From assembly GCA_028455995.1 (NCBI GenBank), contig JABELC010000005.1, positions 186,001-250,000 on the forward strand: a stretch of 64,000 nucleotides of DNA, given 5' to 3'. Below the pieces are notes generated by a model. The model was given only the letters and a program-made list of their open reading frames with translations. It searched no databases and was not told the DNA's origin. Origin of the DNA: Scleromitrula shiraiana (lineage: Eukaryota; Ascomycota; Leotiomycetes; Helotiales; Sclerotiniaceae). Below, piece by piece: positions 43,600 to 55,154 of this stretch. Within the stretch, counting starts at the first letter, position 1. Each line of letters starts with the position of its first letter. The translations under genes and the position numbers were made by a program.

Positions 43600-45430
43600 A
43601 TGACAAACAAGATGAATATCACCACTGCTGAGGAGCAGCAATCACAGGCTCGGGCTCCAGACCCCTAGAGGGAGTCGCAACCAGCGAGTGGAACGAAGCC
43701 AGGACCGTACCCCGATGCAGACATTTCCGTTGTTGAAAACAGAGTCTATCCAGGACCAGAAAAGCCAGATTATATGGACTATGACCGTGTTGATTCCGAA
43801 GTCGCAAAATACCCCAGCGATGTTATCATTCATATTAGCGAAGAGGAGAATTCGCGTCTGAAAAAACTCATCGATCGAAGAGTATTGATCATCATGATTT
43901 TGACCTATTTCTCGCAAGCAATTAATAAAGGCACATTGGCTTTCACATCTATCATGAGAATTAAGAAGAATGCACACTTAGTTGGGCAAGAAGTACAGTA
44001 TTCAATTTTACATCTATAAGGGATGTCATTAACATGCATATAGAATTCATGGCTTACGACTTATATTTTTCTTGCCATCTTAGTAGTTGAATACCCCACA
44101 GATTGGGTTATCCAACGAGTTCCTCTTGCGAAATATTTGGGCATAAACGTCTGTATTTGGAGTGTTATTTTGGCGATGCATTCGCTTTGTCACAACTTCA
44201 AAGGCCTTGTTGTTGCTCGAACACTACTTGGGATATTTGAAGCTGCATGTCAACCAACATTTGGTTAGTTTAATTCAATCTAGATTCTGCTGGAACTTTA
44301 GATCATGTATGAATGTCTTGATATAATGGTTCTTTCTAGCATGTGGTATAAGAGAGAAGAACAGGCTGGTATTGCAACGTATTGCTACATGATGAACGTG
44401 AGTATCTATCATTTCTAAAATTCAACTCCTACTGAACAACGCAGGGTGCTCGACAAATCGTCGGTGGTCTCCTCGCCTACTGCTTCTCTCTTATCAAACA
44501 CGGTCCTCTCAAATCATGGTAAGCTATCTTTGTTGCCTATGCATGTGTCTTCTTCATCTGGGGTCTATTCATCATCGGCTACATGCCAGACTCCCCTATG
44601 CGAGCGAAGTGTTTTACCGAGACGGACAAGAAGTTAATGGTAGAACGAGTACGATCCAATCAAACCGGCATGTTAAAGATGCGCTTACGGACCCTCAAGC
44701 TTATCGCTATTGTTTGATTGCCATCTGTACTACTTTACCGGCAAGTGGATTGGGTGCATTTGCGAATATCATCATTACAGGCTTTAGTTTTACTGTCTTG
44801 CAAACGCAGTTGCTTGCGATGGTACTGGGATTCTATATCATTCTCGTCTTGATGTCGAGTCATTTCCTGGCGAAGAAATATCATCAAAGTATCCTGGTCA
44901 TGATAATCCACCTCATGCCGTAAGTTATTATTATTACATATCTGCATTTCGTACTGTTGCTGATTATCCGCAAAAGATGATTCGTAGGAACTATAATTCT
45001 AATGACCGTCCGAAATACAAATCTTTCTACCAAAGTCGGCCTTTTGATTTCATACTACATAACCCTCTCCTTCTGGTCCGCCGCAACTCTCGGGACCACC
45101 CTAATCTCCCGCAATGTCGCCGGCCAAACAAAGAAAACCATCGTCGTTGCCGCAAACTTTATATCATGGGTAGCAGGAAATGCGGCTGGGCCTCAGGCAT
45201 TTTTATCTACCGATGCACCCCGATATTTCATCGCCTTCTCGACTCGTCTGGGATGTTACGTGTTACTACTTTTCGTCCTCATATTTTTGCGTTGGCACTT
45301 GAGGAGAGAGAATAGGAAGAGAAATTTGTTGGCTGCGGTGCGTGTTAGACAGGATAATGATGAGGATATGGTTCATGCGTTTGATGATTTGACGGATAGG
45401 GAGAATGTTAATTTTAGGTATGTTTATTAA
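43600..45430 (+). pseudogene. Decayed MFS transporter of the allantoate permease (Dal5-like) family
   Basis: Coding-like blocks in order match a 12-TM anion:cation symporter: LIDRRVLIIMILTYFSQAIN, NSWLTTYIFLAILVVEYPTD, ARTLLGIFEAACQPTF, VLSSMWYKREEQAG, QIVGGLLAYCFSLI, MPDSPMRAKCFTETDKKLM, LPASGLGAFANIIITGFSF, NVAGQTKKTIVVAANFISW and LIFLRWHLRRENRKR. The gene is broken in several ways: TAG at 43666-43668 in the N-terminal frame; TAA at 44520-44522 where the family has SWQAIF (a C-to-T change); a damaged splice acceptor before VLSSMW (~44330), where no AG is in the right phase; and a frameshift with apparent loss of ~10 codons near 44670-44680. The last ~140 codons are intact. An expressed full-length transporter is very unlikely. 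Confidence 0.82.
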
Positions 45431-45771
45431 GTTTTGGGGAACACATCATTCTAGCCAAATTATAAGAAACAACAAACACTCTGCAGTTATCTCATTGTAG
45501 AACGGAAAATTATATCATAGTAATATCGATATAATTGGATGTTGGTTTCCAACTATGGATCAAATCAAAGTTCGGTGGGAATGTAATACTTAGACAAGTC
45601 TCCGTTGAAGTGTGAAGATTTTCTATTGTAGTCTATCTAAATCACTCTCTATGCTAAAGAGCCAGAGTATCAACCTCATCTCATACAACATCATCATAAC
45701 AACCACCATTCACCCTCTATAATACAAACCTCCCCTCCCTCTTCCCTTCCCACCTCATGGCCCCCTCCAAT
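45431..45771. other. Convergent 3' intergenic region
   Basis: About 340 bp between the transporter pseudogene and the 3' end of MGM101. Nothing recognised. Confidence 0.4.
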
Positions 45772-46765
45772 CTAAGAACCAAACCTACTCTCCTTATACG
45801 GATACCTAACCTCATCATCCTTGCGAATCCAAAGCTGTTTCTTCTTCTTCGTAACCACATGTTCCCCCCAAACCTGCTTCGCATACTCCTTCATAAACTT
45901 CCTAATATATCTCGGATCCCACAGTTCGCTCGCCACCCCCAAATCCTTACAGCATCGCATCAGGGCGTTGGATTTGCAGCCTTCAGTTGCGGTGGGGATT
46001 CCTTCCGGGGAGAAATAGTCTTGTTCGCCGCGAGCGACGGATACTAATCTTTTTTGGTGGGGAGGGTTTGTTAGTGGGAGATTTATGTAAATAAATAGAG
46101 ATAGATCGAAAGGGAAAATCAACAGCACGAGAAGAAAACAAATAAACTCACCTTCCATGAGCAACCAAAGCATACTCCCTCGTAATACTTTTCCCCGTAA
46201 CAATCGTCTCCCCCCTAGGAGCCAACCCCCACCCCCCAGGCCCAAACGCCCTATTCAAAATCCGTCTGTATTTAATCTCCGGTAGATAAATAATCCCATC
46301 CGGTTTTACCTCTACATCGTCGAAGGGAATTGGAGCGAGCAGGATATCAGCAGCTTCTTTGGAGAAGGGTTGAGAGGATAATCCATGGTAGGAGCGGGTC
46401 CAGTCGACTTGGCGGACTCCTTCGTCGAGGATTAAAGGCTCGTCGGCGAGACCGCTGGATAGGTCGGTTATGGGAGATTGGTCGCCTATTAAAGATTCGG
46501 ATTCTGCTTCTTTTGCTTTGCTTGCGGTTGTGTTTGTAGGGGTTGTTGTTGTTGTTCTGGTGGCGGGAGCTGGTTTCGATGTAGTGGAATTGGAGGTTCG
46601 GGAGGCGTAACTTGAGGTTGGAAGGGCAGCATTTCGATATGTGGTGGTGAATTGTCGTGATTGATGAATGTTTCTAGCATTTCTGGATATTGCTGATGAT
46701 CTTGATAGTAAAGATTTTGCTTCTGTCAATACAGAGCGTGCTGCTCGGGAAGTTATGGCTGCCAT
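45772..46765 (-). CDS. MGM101: Mitochondrial genome maintenance protein Mgm101
   Basis: Exons 46765-46152 and 46048-45772, with a 103-nt intron (donor GTGAGT, acceptor AAAAAG) splitting an Arg codon, give 296 residues. Residues 1-~40 are Arg/Ser-rich without acidic residues, a mitochondrial targeting peptide ([20 protein letters not shown]). A Thr/Pro/Ala linker follows, then the conserved Rad52-related core: [55 protein letters not shown], and near the C-terminus [20 protein letters not shown] and [19 protein letters not shown]. Known role: ssDNA-binding, annealing and maintenance of mitochondrial DNA. Length and motifs are complete. Confidence 0.95.
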
Positions 46766-47139
46766 GGTTGTTTTGTGGAAGAAATGATCTTTTCGGTAGA
46801 TAAGATTTTTGTGATAGTTCTAATCAATATTGAATTCAATTCTCGCGCTTAAAAATGACGTCTGATAATCGATTTTAATGACCCAACTACAAATACATAT
46901 GTACATCAGATATGTATATCAGATATCAGTGTATATGATATAAAAATCTTTCTAATCGTATATATATATATCTATAAAATGGATATATAGTTCATGTTTA
47001 TTTATTAGGGATTTATCGTTAAACAAGGAAAGTTGTATATTTGATTCTACAATAATAATACATAAAAATCTACCCCCCTCCATAGAACTATCCACCCAAC
47101 CTCCAATGATTTAGGCTATGAATCACCAGGACCAGATAA
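46766..47139. other. Intergenic region
   Basis: 370 bp of AT-rich DNA between the MGM101 start and the 3' end of the COA4-like gene, including an ATATAT-rich stretch at ~46960-46972. It should contain the MGM101 promoter. Confidence 0.4.
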
Positions 47140-47635
47140 CTAAACATTTTTCGTCGATGTCCTCTGATCATTCTGATGTTTCGTCCAACATTTTCTAAAA
47201 GTCTCAAGCTTCATTCCCAAAAGAAGAAGTAAATAAGTCAGTCTAAACTTCTATCTGATACATTTCACCCATTGCACGTGACCATAAAAAGCCCATGCGC
47301 TTAAAGAAGAAGCTGAAGACAAGAGAAACACTTCTCATACCTCTATTTTGCATAATCTCCAATCTTTCTTCTCGAAATAACAATCTGTCATTTTTGAATT
47401 CTCCTCTTCATTTCTATTAGAATTCTCGTCGAATAATTAAAGGGTTGTGGTTAGAGATTTGCTCCGTCAACTTACCGGCGCAACCGGTGCTGAAAATTCG
47501 TTTATCCCTACAATTTATATCTTAGTACTTCTCTTTACATAAAATCGAATTGTTGAGATAAGTAACTTACCACTCATCAGGTTCATCATCATCTACAGTC
47601 GTCGAGACTTTTGCATCACTTTCTGATTTGGACAT
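47140..47635 (-). CDS. COA4: Twin CX9C mitochondrial protein, Coa4-like (cytochrome c oxidase assembly)
   Basis: Four small exons on the minus strand: 47635-47571, 47507-47476, 47405-47341 and 47208-47140. All introns are GT...AG and phases match, giving 76 residues. The two diagnostic pairs are C-AEENSKMTD-C and C-KIELETFRK-C, both CX9C, within a CHCH domain, preceded by DEWDKRIFSTG and followed by WTKHQNDQRTSTKNV. This is the arrangement of Coa4/Cmc-type proteins, which are imported into the intermembrane space by Mia40 and oxidised to a helical hairpin. The third exon's acceptor (AATGAAG) is preferred over a nearer AATAG because only it keeps the Cys spacing. Exons of 32-69 nt make this gene easy to miss. 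Head-to-head with BPL1. Confidence 0.87.
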
Positions 47636-47772
47636 CGTTATTTAAGTCTCAAGGTTGTTCTTTCTTGCTCTCATCCGCAAGGTTGTGCAGATATTTGGTT
47701 TTCAAGAAGTATAAATTTTGGTTTGCTCTAGAACCTCGGTTGTCATCGGAACAGTCATACAAGACAGACAAA
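47636..47772. promoter_or_regulatory. Compact bidirectional promoter (COA4-like / BPL1)
   Basis: Only 137 bp separate the two start codons, including both 5' leaders. The two genes very probably share control elements. No specific site assigned. Confidence 0.6.
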
Positions 47773-50012
47773 ATGGCAACAAGAAAGATGGATGTTTTGG
47801 TTTACTCGGGTATATGAATAGAAGAGATATACATGATCCCATTTTCTGATATTTTTTAAATAGGAAATGGAAGTACTATTGAATCAGTTCGTCACTGCCT
47901 CTACACACTAAGGCGATTACTTTCACCCAACTACGCCGTTATTCCCATTACGGAAAATAGCATTCTCAAAGAACCTTGGACTGCTTCCTGTGCCCTCCTT
48001 GTTTTCCCAGGAGGTGCAGATCAAGGATATTGTCGTTCTCTCAATGGAGAGGGTAATCGACGTATTTCTCAATATGTGCGCAGAGGTGGTGCATATATTG
48101 GATTTTGCGCTGGTGGTTACTATGGTACTTCAAAATGTGAATTCGAGGTTGGAAATAAACAACTTGAAGTTGTAGGACCACGAGAGCTGGCATTCTATCC
48201 TGGAATTTGCCGAGGATGTGCTTTTAAGGGGTTCGTATATCATAGTGAAGCTGGCGCAAAGGCTGCGGAAATCAAAATAGATCAAAATGCGTTTAAGAGT
48301 GGACCTGTACCTACAAGTTTTAGATCGTACTATAATGGTGGTGGAGTTTTTGTTGATGCCGGAAAGTTCAAGGATAAAGGCGTTGAAACTCTTGCTACAT
48401 ATGTTCACCCTCTCGATGTTGAAGGTGGGGAAGTTCCGGCCGCTGTGGTTTATTGCAAAGTTGGCGAGGGTGCAGCAATCTTAACTGGGATTCATCCAGA
48501 GTAAGTACAGTTCTATGCCTATTCTACCATCTACTCACACATTTTAGATTTGCTGCCGTGAATCTTGATTCTGCATCTCAAACACCTGATTACTCGAAGC
48601 TTGTGAGTGAGCTTGCCGAGGACGATGATTCAAGAACAAACTTTTTGAAAGCATGTTTGTTGAAATTAGGATTGTTAGTTGGTGATGAGAAATCCACGGT
48701 ACCTTCACTTTCTCGCCTGCATCTCTCATCTGTATCTCCTCAATTTGTACCGGAGTTACTGGCTTCATGGGAAGACATTATCGAAAAGATAGACGGCGAA
48801 GAATTCATCAAAGGCGAGAATGACACCTTTCACCTTGAAAAGCAGGGTACTAGGTGGTCTATGGGATCAATTGCCGACTCACTTCCCAAATCAGATGTTT
48901 CTCCCCAAGAGGAACATGCAATTGATTCGAACGGGTCTGAGGATAAAATCATCGATTATAATAAAATTACAAAACGTCTCATTCCACATGAATCTGATTG
49001 GCCTGGTACCAAAGAAACACCTTATTTCAATCATCATGCATTCTACTCCAATCTACGACATTATCAACAAGAGAAATTCAGCGAAGCCGAAGAATTTGGC
49101 AATACTCTTTTATATGGAGAAGTTGTCACAAGTACAAATACGATGTTGGAAAAGTAAGTAATATCTCTCAACTCGATATATAAAAAAACTAACCATTATA
49201 GAAATTCAAAACTTCTTTCGAACCTTCCTACAGGCTTTACATTCACAGCTACAACTCAAGTTGCAGGTCGAGGTCGTGGCTCCAATGTATGGGTTTCTCC
49301 AGCCGGATGTTTAATCTGGTCCGTATGTATGAAACATCCAATGGAACTTGGAAACACCGCACCCGTTGTATTCATCCAATATCTGGCGGCAATTGCGATT
49401 GTTGAAGCCGTTCATTCATACGACAAAGGATATGAGAATCTTCCTATAAAGTTAAAATGGCCCAACGATATATGTAAGTTCAGACTCCAAGATACCAAAC
49501 AAGATTGTATTAATCAATTCAAAGATGCCCTCGATCCTTCCAAACCTGATAAAAAGTCTTACGTCAAAATCGGCGGTATCCTAGTAAACTCCTCCTACTC
49601 CTCCGGCTCCTACAACCTAGTCGTAGGCATCGGCCTAAACACCACCAACGCCCTCCCGACCACCTCCCTCAACGCTCTCCTCCCCCCACACCTCCCCCCC
49701 TTCACCCTCGAAAAACTACTCGCCCGCTTCCTCACAAAATTCGAAACCATCTACAAAACCTTCTGTCGCAACGGGTTCGATCGAAAACTAGAAGAAACTT
49801 ATTACAAACATTGGTTGCATAGTGAGCAGATCGTGACGCTGGAGATGGAGGGGGGTGCGAGGGCGAGGATTACGGGGATTACGAGGGATTGGGGGTTGTT
49901 GAGGGCGGAGGAGCTGGGGTGGGAGGATAGGGGGACGGGGAAGGTGTGGGAGTTGCAGAGTGATTGTAATAGTTTTGATTTTTTGAAGGGGTTGGTTAGG
50001 AGGAAGGTTTAG
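47773..50012 (+). CDS. BPL1: Biotin--protein ligase (holocarboxylase synthetase)
   Basis: Five exons: 47773-47809, 47864-48500, 48548-49153, 49202-49473 and 49525-50012, giving 679 residues. Residues ~1-220 are a glutamine-amidotransferase-like domain typical of fungal Bpl1 (DVLVYSGNGSTIESVRHCL, LLVFPGGADQGY, GGAYIGFCAGGYYG). After a helical linker comes the ligase core: STNTMLEKNSKLLSNLPTGF, biotin-binding GRGRGSN at 449-455, KWPNDIYALDPSKPDKK and VKIGGILVNSSY, VVGIGLNTTN. The C-terminal cap domain ends EELGW...GKVWELQSD. The last intron (49474-49524) is 51 nt, so reading through it stays in frame and inserts 17 residues; removing it restores the normal WPNDIYA...DP sequence. Known role: attaches biotin to carboxylases such as acetyl-CoA and pyruvate carboxylase. 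Confidence 0.94.
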
Positions 50013-50224
50013 AAGAGGGATGGACTGGGTTGGAGATGGGATAGATGTAATGGATATAGATATAGATAGCTCTATTTCTTAAATATCTGAAAGTGTGTAC
50101 ATATGATACATACGCAAAAAACAAGTGACAAAAGAAATCTGATCTTCATTAATCAACATCAATCCACCAATAAGTCTTAACAAAAATTCAAACATACATA
50201 TTAAACAACCAAGCAACCCCCACC

Positions 50225-51136
50225 CTAATGCCCATGCCCCTCCCCATGCTCCTTCAACCCCACAACGATACTCCTCAAATCATCCACCCTATTCCCCTCT
50301 AACCAACCAAAAACCTCCCCCCGATCCCTACAAACATGCGCCGTGCCCTCCCCCTCCGGATCCAACACACTATGCGCCCCCTCCAGCGTCATATCCGCCA
50401 TACACATAATCTGCAGCCGCAAATACTCAAAACAATGCGCCACATGCCAATCATTCCTCATTCCATGGAGGCCAAACTTCTCCCCGTGCGAAACAACTAA
50501 CTGGTGATACGTGTCTAGCGTATAGTAGAGACAGTGCAGGGCGTGCGTCCAGGCGGTCTCGAAGATGGGGCCGGAGCGGATGGGGTCGTTGGTTATGGGG
50601 ACGCCGAGCATGGGGTAGGTTTCCCAGTCTTTGATTCTTACTGTGCCGCTCCCGAGAGGGAGAAGCTGAGACCAGTTTTCTCGGATTTCGAAACGATCGT
50701 CGTTGGATGACATGTTGGGCATGTATTTCGTTGGGTCGTGCTGGAGAAGTGTGTACTTATGTGAATGTGGTATATACATTCCGTTGATATCCGCGCCTGT
50801 CTCCGTATCTTTTGGTGTCCATACTTTCTCCTCGTTTCCATGACCCCAGACTAATATCCCAATCATCATGCTTTGCAGGAAAATGATAGCGAGCCAGCGG
50901 ATCCAGATTACCCAGCTTATGTTCCGCAGATTTGGACCCCGTCCTACGGCTATGGAACTTAGGCGGCGGAAACTGTATTTGGGGGGTGGAGACATTTCGA
51001 GATTTTCCTCCCCCGTGTCCGTGGGTGATACGTCGTGGTAGTGATCCATGGGTACAGTAAGTTCACCGGTATCCACGTCTCGGAGGAGCGAATATTTAGA
51101 TTTTGATTTTAATTTTTCGGGGGAGAGTGGTTTCAT
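50225..51136 (-). CDS. UstYa-like (DUF3328) membrane protein
   Basis: Single exon of 303 residues. A cytosolic N-terminus (~1-70) precedes one transmembrane helix (WVIWIRWLAIIFLQSMMIGI, ~75-97). The lumenal domain has both diagnostic HxxHC motifs: HALHC at 198-202 and HVAHC at 231-235, the second followed by FEYLRLQIMCMADMTLE, plus TAHVCRD and a C-terminal GWLE. Two NxS/NxT-type sites are present. The family includes UstYa/UstYb-type oxidases that cyclise ribosomally made peptides (ustiloxin, cyclochlorotine-type pathways), and many unassigned members. No precursor peptide with repeated cores, no P450 or peptidase is adjacent; neighbours are housekeeping or wall genes. It may thus act alone or be a relic of a cluster. 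Substrate unknown. Confidence 0.85.
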   Translation of the reverse strand: MKPLSPEKLKSKSKYSLLRDVDTGELTVPMDHYHDVSPTDTGEENLEMSPPPKYSFRRLSSIAVGRGPNLRNISWVIWIRWLAIIFLQSMMIGILVWGHGNEEKVWTPKDTETGADINGMYIPHSHKYTLLQHDPTKYMPNMSSNDDRFEIRENWSQLLPLGSGTVRIKDWETYPMLGVPITNDPIRSGPIFETAWTHALHCLYYTLDTYHQLVVSHGEKFGLHGMRNDWHVAHCFEYLRLQIMCMADMTLEGAHSVLDPEGEGTAHVCRDRGEVFGWLEGNRVDDLRSIVVGLKEHGEGHGH

Positions 51137-52271
51137 TTTTGGATGCTGAAATAAAATAAAATATCAAACCTTCAATCAGTCCCGTCAAAACATGCCTCGG
51201 TAAGATAAATGAACGAATAAATAAAATCCTCAAATTTTATATCCATAGCCAAGAAAACAGCTGGTAAATAAGCACTTTAGAAAACAAAGTAGTGGGGTTC
51301 AATAAAGAACTTAACAAGGCGCGGAACATATGTTTAGAGTGAGGTTTTGTAGAAAGAAATAGGGGGGCTCGATTTGGTGCCCAATAGACGAAATATTCCG
51401 TGGGAAAATAAACGAGTGATATATCCCTTTCTTATGCCTCGAGGTTTTGTATGTGGTTCCGTGTTGTTATTGATATTGTGATCATTAATTACTGAATCGA
51501 GATGATATGAGCATCTGCTGAGATATACACCTAGTCAATTAGTTTCCTTTGGCCTTTCTCTAGCTAACTGAAGGTTCCCCGAGTTTTGGCTAGCTTCCAG
51601 GTTTGGGGAGTATGGCAATCAGCACTTGCTATCGAATATTACGAGTAAATCAATCACTTGAATCCATTTCATTATGAATATATTCTCCAATTACAACTAT
51701 CGTATCCTATGCAAAATATGAGAGGAAGGAAAATAGGAGAAAGTGAATAGAGAAAAACGTGACTTGTACCTCTCAAAAAAGTTTGTTGCACATCTGAAAT
51801 CTGTGGAAACGTTCAACTTCCTAAAGATTTGTGAAGCACGAAATTTGAGAATTTCTAAGTTTTTCTTTCTCTCTCTCTCTGACGCAGAGTCGAAGTCAAA
51901 CGTGAGGGTCGAACCCAGGAAAAAAAATTAAGATATGCAACAAAAGTCAGAAATGTGTGCCTATCACGTGTGCTACATGTGACTATGAATTCGTCGATAT
52001 AGGTTGGATTTTGAGATGGCAGATAGCAGTCTGGAGTGAAATTTGAATTTTGACAGAGAAGCTTGAAGTAGAAAATAATGCTACTGAGATTAATATATTA
52101 ATGTATGTATGTATGTATTTGTGTATGATAATACTAATGCTAGTCAAATTGCAGATGCAAATGCTACCAAAAGACCGAATCCTCGGTGTGAATATCAGAA
52201 TTAGAAGAGAAAAAATGACTCCATTTATCTCATATGTAATTAATAACTATGAATGTAATTTCAACATTCAT
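51137..52271. other. Intergenic region
   Basis: 1.1 kb between the UstYa-like gene start and the 3' end of the GH47 gene. AT-rich, with a CT-dinucleotide run near 51872-51880 and a TGTA run near 52103-52117. No gene recognised. Confidence 0.4.
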
Positions 52272-54134
52272 TTAGATGGGAGGACCAGCAACCTTGAAAG
52301 GATGAGCCTCGGTATTAAACACCCATTGGTTAACACCACCACTTCCAACTTGATATTCCTCCTCCTATTTGTCATCGTCAGTATATACATTTATCAAACG
52401 TGATTCGAGAACTTACATCAGAATGTATCAAGAAAGCATATTTCAAAACCTCAGCGAACAAGAAGCTATCCTGGAAATCACTGAATGAACCTCCCTTGGC
52501 AGCATTAACATTAGTGAGTTCGGCAAATCCACTACCGGTTCTTGCAGTAGCGTTAATAGCCACGAAACCATTCCATGACCAATCACGATATTTCTGATCA
52601 CCAGTGATGCGGTATGCGTAGTAAAATGATTCAAGTACTTCAGGCCTTAGAATGTAATTTCCGTTGGTGATGTAAAAACCGGCCTTCTTGTAGAAGTCGA
52701 GTTGGGATGCTGGTGGTGGGGGGTTGTTAGGGTCAGTGGGTGAGGTGCCGCTTTCTACCCACTAGAAGATAGTGTGTTAATTCCATGTTTGAGCATATGA
52801 TACTGTATAACTTACGTTGAATATCTCGGGTCCAATACCAGTTAGTGTGCTATTATATGTGTCTTCACAACCAGCGACTAGTTCGAGACCGAAATCAATG
52901 TACTTTTGTTCTTTCAGAACAAGTCCTGCAAGAAGGAAATTTCCTCCATCAAAACAAGCGACTAGTTTATTCGTGTTAGATTAAACATTTGGATAGATGG
53001 GTTGAAACTCTTACGATGTTCAGAAACGAAAATTCGGGTGGTGTTTCGGTAAGCAGCCATAAATGTCAAATCTGGACGAGTTGAAGGATGGCTAGCCAGA
53101 TGTTTGATGGAAGAGTCGGCAGCCAAAATCCAGCGGTCTTTGTAATGAGAGAATCGAGTGGTATCGTAGACGTACATCTTAATGAGATACTCATAAAAAC
53201 TATCGTCTCCGCCTACCCAACCACCACTAGCATCTTCAAAAAGTCCAGTCTTGAGATTTACGTTGGTTCCGACAAGTCCTGGCCATGGCTCGTTGTACTT
53301 TGGTTTGGGGTTTAGAAGATAAGATTCTCCTTTCTGTGCAAGTTTCCCGTAGGTCTTGTTTCCAGTCAAATCAGATAAATGTGTCCACTCAAGCACTAGA
53401 GTTCCGATTGTTGCTATGCCATTGTCTGTAGAGCCGTCGGTTCTGGAAGGATTGATATACAAATTGTTGCTAGGAACACCACTGGGTGTGTCAAATGCAA
53501 ATGCAAGATTGTCAGCTAGGTGTGCCGCCTGCTTCAGAACTGCATCGACTGCCGTATCATTGGAATTGAGATCAGAGCGAGGTCCCTTAAGAAGATCGTA
53601 GCCTGATTCGGTTAGAATAACACTTGCTTCCAAGAGATTGAAAAGTGTTTACCAGCAAGCAGCCCACCAACATATCTAATGGTAGTTTCAAATAGTGAAA
53701 TTTGAGAAGTAGTGCTGTCAAAATTGATGGTGGGAATGAACTCTAAGATCTGGTCTACAATTTCAGGAATTTCCATTACAATTGCTGTGCTGAATGCATC
53801 AACAGCTGATGCTCCCCATCCATTTCTATCGAGTATCAGTTTGAAGTCAAATCAGTCTTTTCACATTGTCCTACCTGGAGTCAGAGTAACCATTCGTGAT
53901 TGGGTGGAGCTCGTCATGTGGGAATGCATATTTGTAATACCCATCCCAAGCATATGTGAATGCTTCCTTGACGGCATCAGCTCGATCAGAAGCCGAATCC
54001 CCCGGGCTGGTGTAAGATTGTCTTCTATTGGGTTGTGGATGGTGAGGAATCGCGAATGTGGTTGCGGATAGTGATGCCAATAGAGGCAATACGATGGATT
54101 GAGAAAGCATTGTGGAAATATTGGTCAATCTCAA
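52272..54134 (-). CDS. Secreted class I alpha-1,2-mannosidase (GH47)
   Basis: Six exons on the minus strand: 54134-53875, 53825-53653, 53602-53015, 52961-52816, 52761-52417 and 52364-52272; phases join throughout and give 534 residues. A start at 54110 ([10 protein letters not shown]) is also possible and gives the cleaner signal peptide. Matches to GH47: [66 protein letters not shown] near ~300, [32 protein letters not shown], and the end [10 protein letters not shown] with the TEAH calcium-binding motif. No membrane anchor follows the signal, so it resembles the secreted fungal enzymes (Aspergillus MsdS type), which trim Man9 N-glycans. Acidic catalytic residues appear conserved. Complete. 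Confidence 0.93.
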
Positions 54135-55154
54135 GACTATGAGTTGTTGCGAGGGGATTTCAGGTCACCTCTCGCTCCTTTTAACTACAAGACAGCGAAA
54201 TTGTGGAGAGGGGAAGTGAAAAGGGGATATTAGAGAAAGAGGGAGTAAAAAGAAGAAGAATGAAGTGAATCAACAAACAACACGGGGCCTACTATCATCT
54301 TAAAAAGAATTCAGTCGCACGGCATAATAGTTGAATTAACTTGTTCACATGGAGTTGTAGCTGCAGGAACATTTGGAACGCAGACATTACCAAAGCTTAG
54401 CTACACCGGTACCGAAGATCTTACCCACCAACAGACCATGAATGGTTGTAGATATCCAAGAAAAAGCATTGGTTGCTTCCCCTGGAAATTCTTTCCTTGA
54501 CGCATGATTGCAGGATTGCACCACATGAGCCACCTCAGTAAGTCATGTCGAAAGTGTTTATTGGCAGTTGACATTTTGAATAAATGAATTTTAGGCAGGA
54601 TGTAATGATAGCATCATGATGTTGGTTCTTGAGCAGCGATGATCATCTGCTTCTACAGAATGAGCTTCCCTATATGTATTAGATCAAGCATATGAACCCT
54701 AATGAGAATATGTGTGTGCTCCGAGATTCCTTGACAAAGTAACGTTGTAGATACCGCTGCAATGTTGGTAAGACTCAGTCCGGAGGATATATGCACAAAA
54801 GCAATAAACGGTTCTACTCAGATCTCGAATCTCCAGGTTATTTCCTTGTGTATGTAGGAAGTGAATGCGAGGAGGTTTTCAAGGATACACAAAATGATAC
54901 ATAGATGCAGATTTCAATAAAAGTTTCGACGAGTCAGATTTACCCCGCCTCAAATGAAGCCGCAGACTAAAACTAAACGGGTAAAGTCAAAGCAGACCGA
55001 CGGCTTACACGTGACTCTCGGTGTATACTCCGTGTAACCCCGCACTAATAATGTAACCCAACACCCGACCTCGAGGTTGGGAAACCGGCATTTCTTGGTT
55101 TTTCTTTCTTTCATCCCTTCGAATCCCTCTTCTCTTGATCGTGATCTATTCAGT
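54135..55154. other. Intergenic region
   Basis: 1 kb between the GH47 start and the 3' end of the transcription-factor pseudogene. No gene or strong repeat seen. The end near 54135-54260 (AG-rich on the plus strand, so CT-rich leader on the minus) is the GH47 5' region. Confidence 0.4.

Noticed and set aside
1..51136. Tyrosinase and UstYa-like gene as members of one ustiloxin-type cluster
   Set aside because: They are ~50 kb apart with many housekeeping genes between; clusters of this kind are compact.
51880..51930. T-arm-like GGGTCGAACCC as part of a tRNA
   Set aside because: No acceptor, D or anticodon arms can be drawn around it on either strand.
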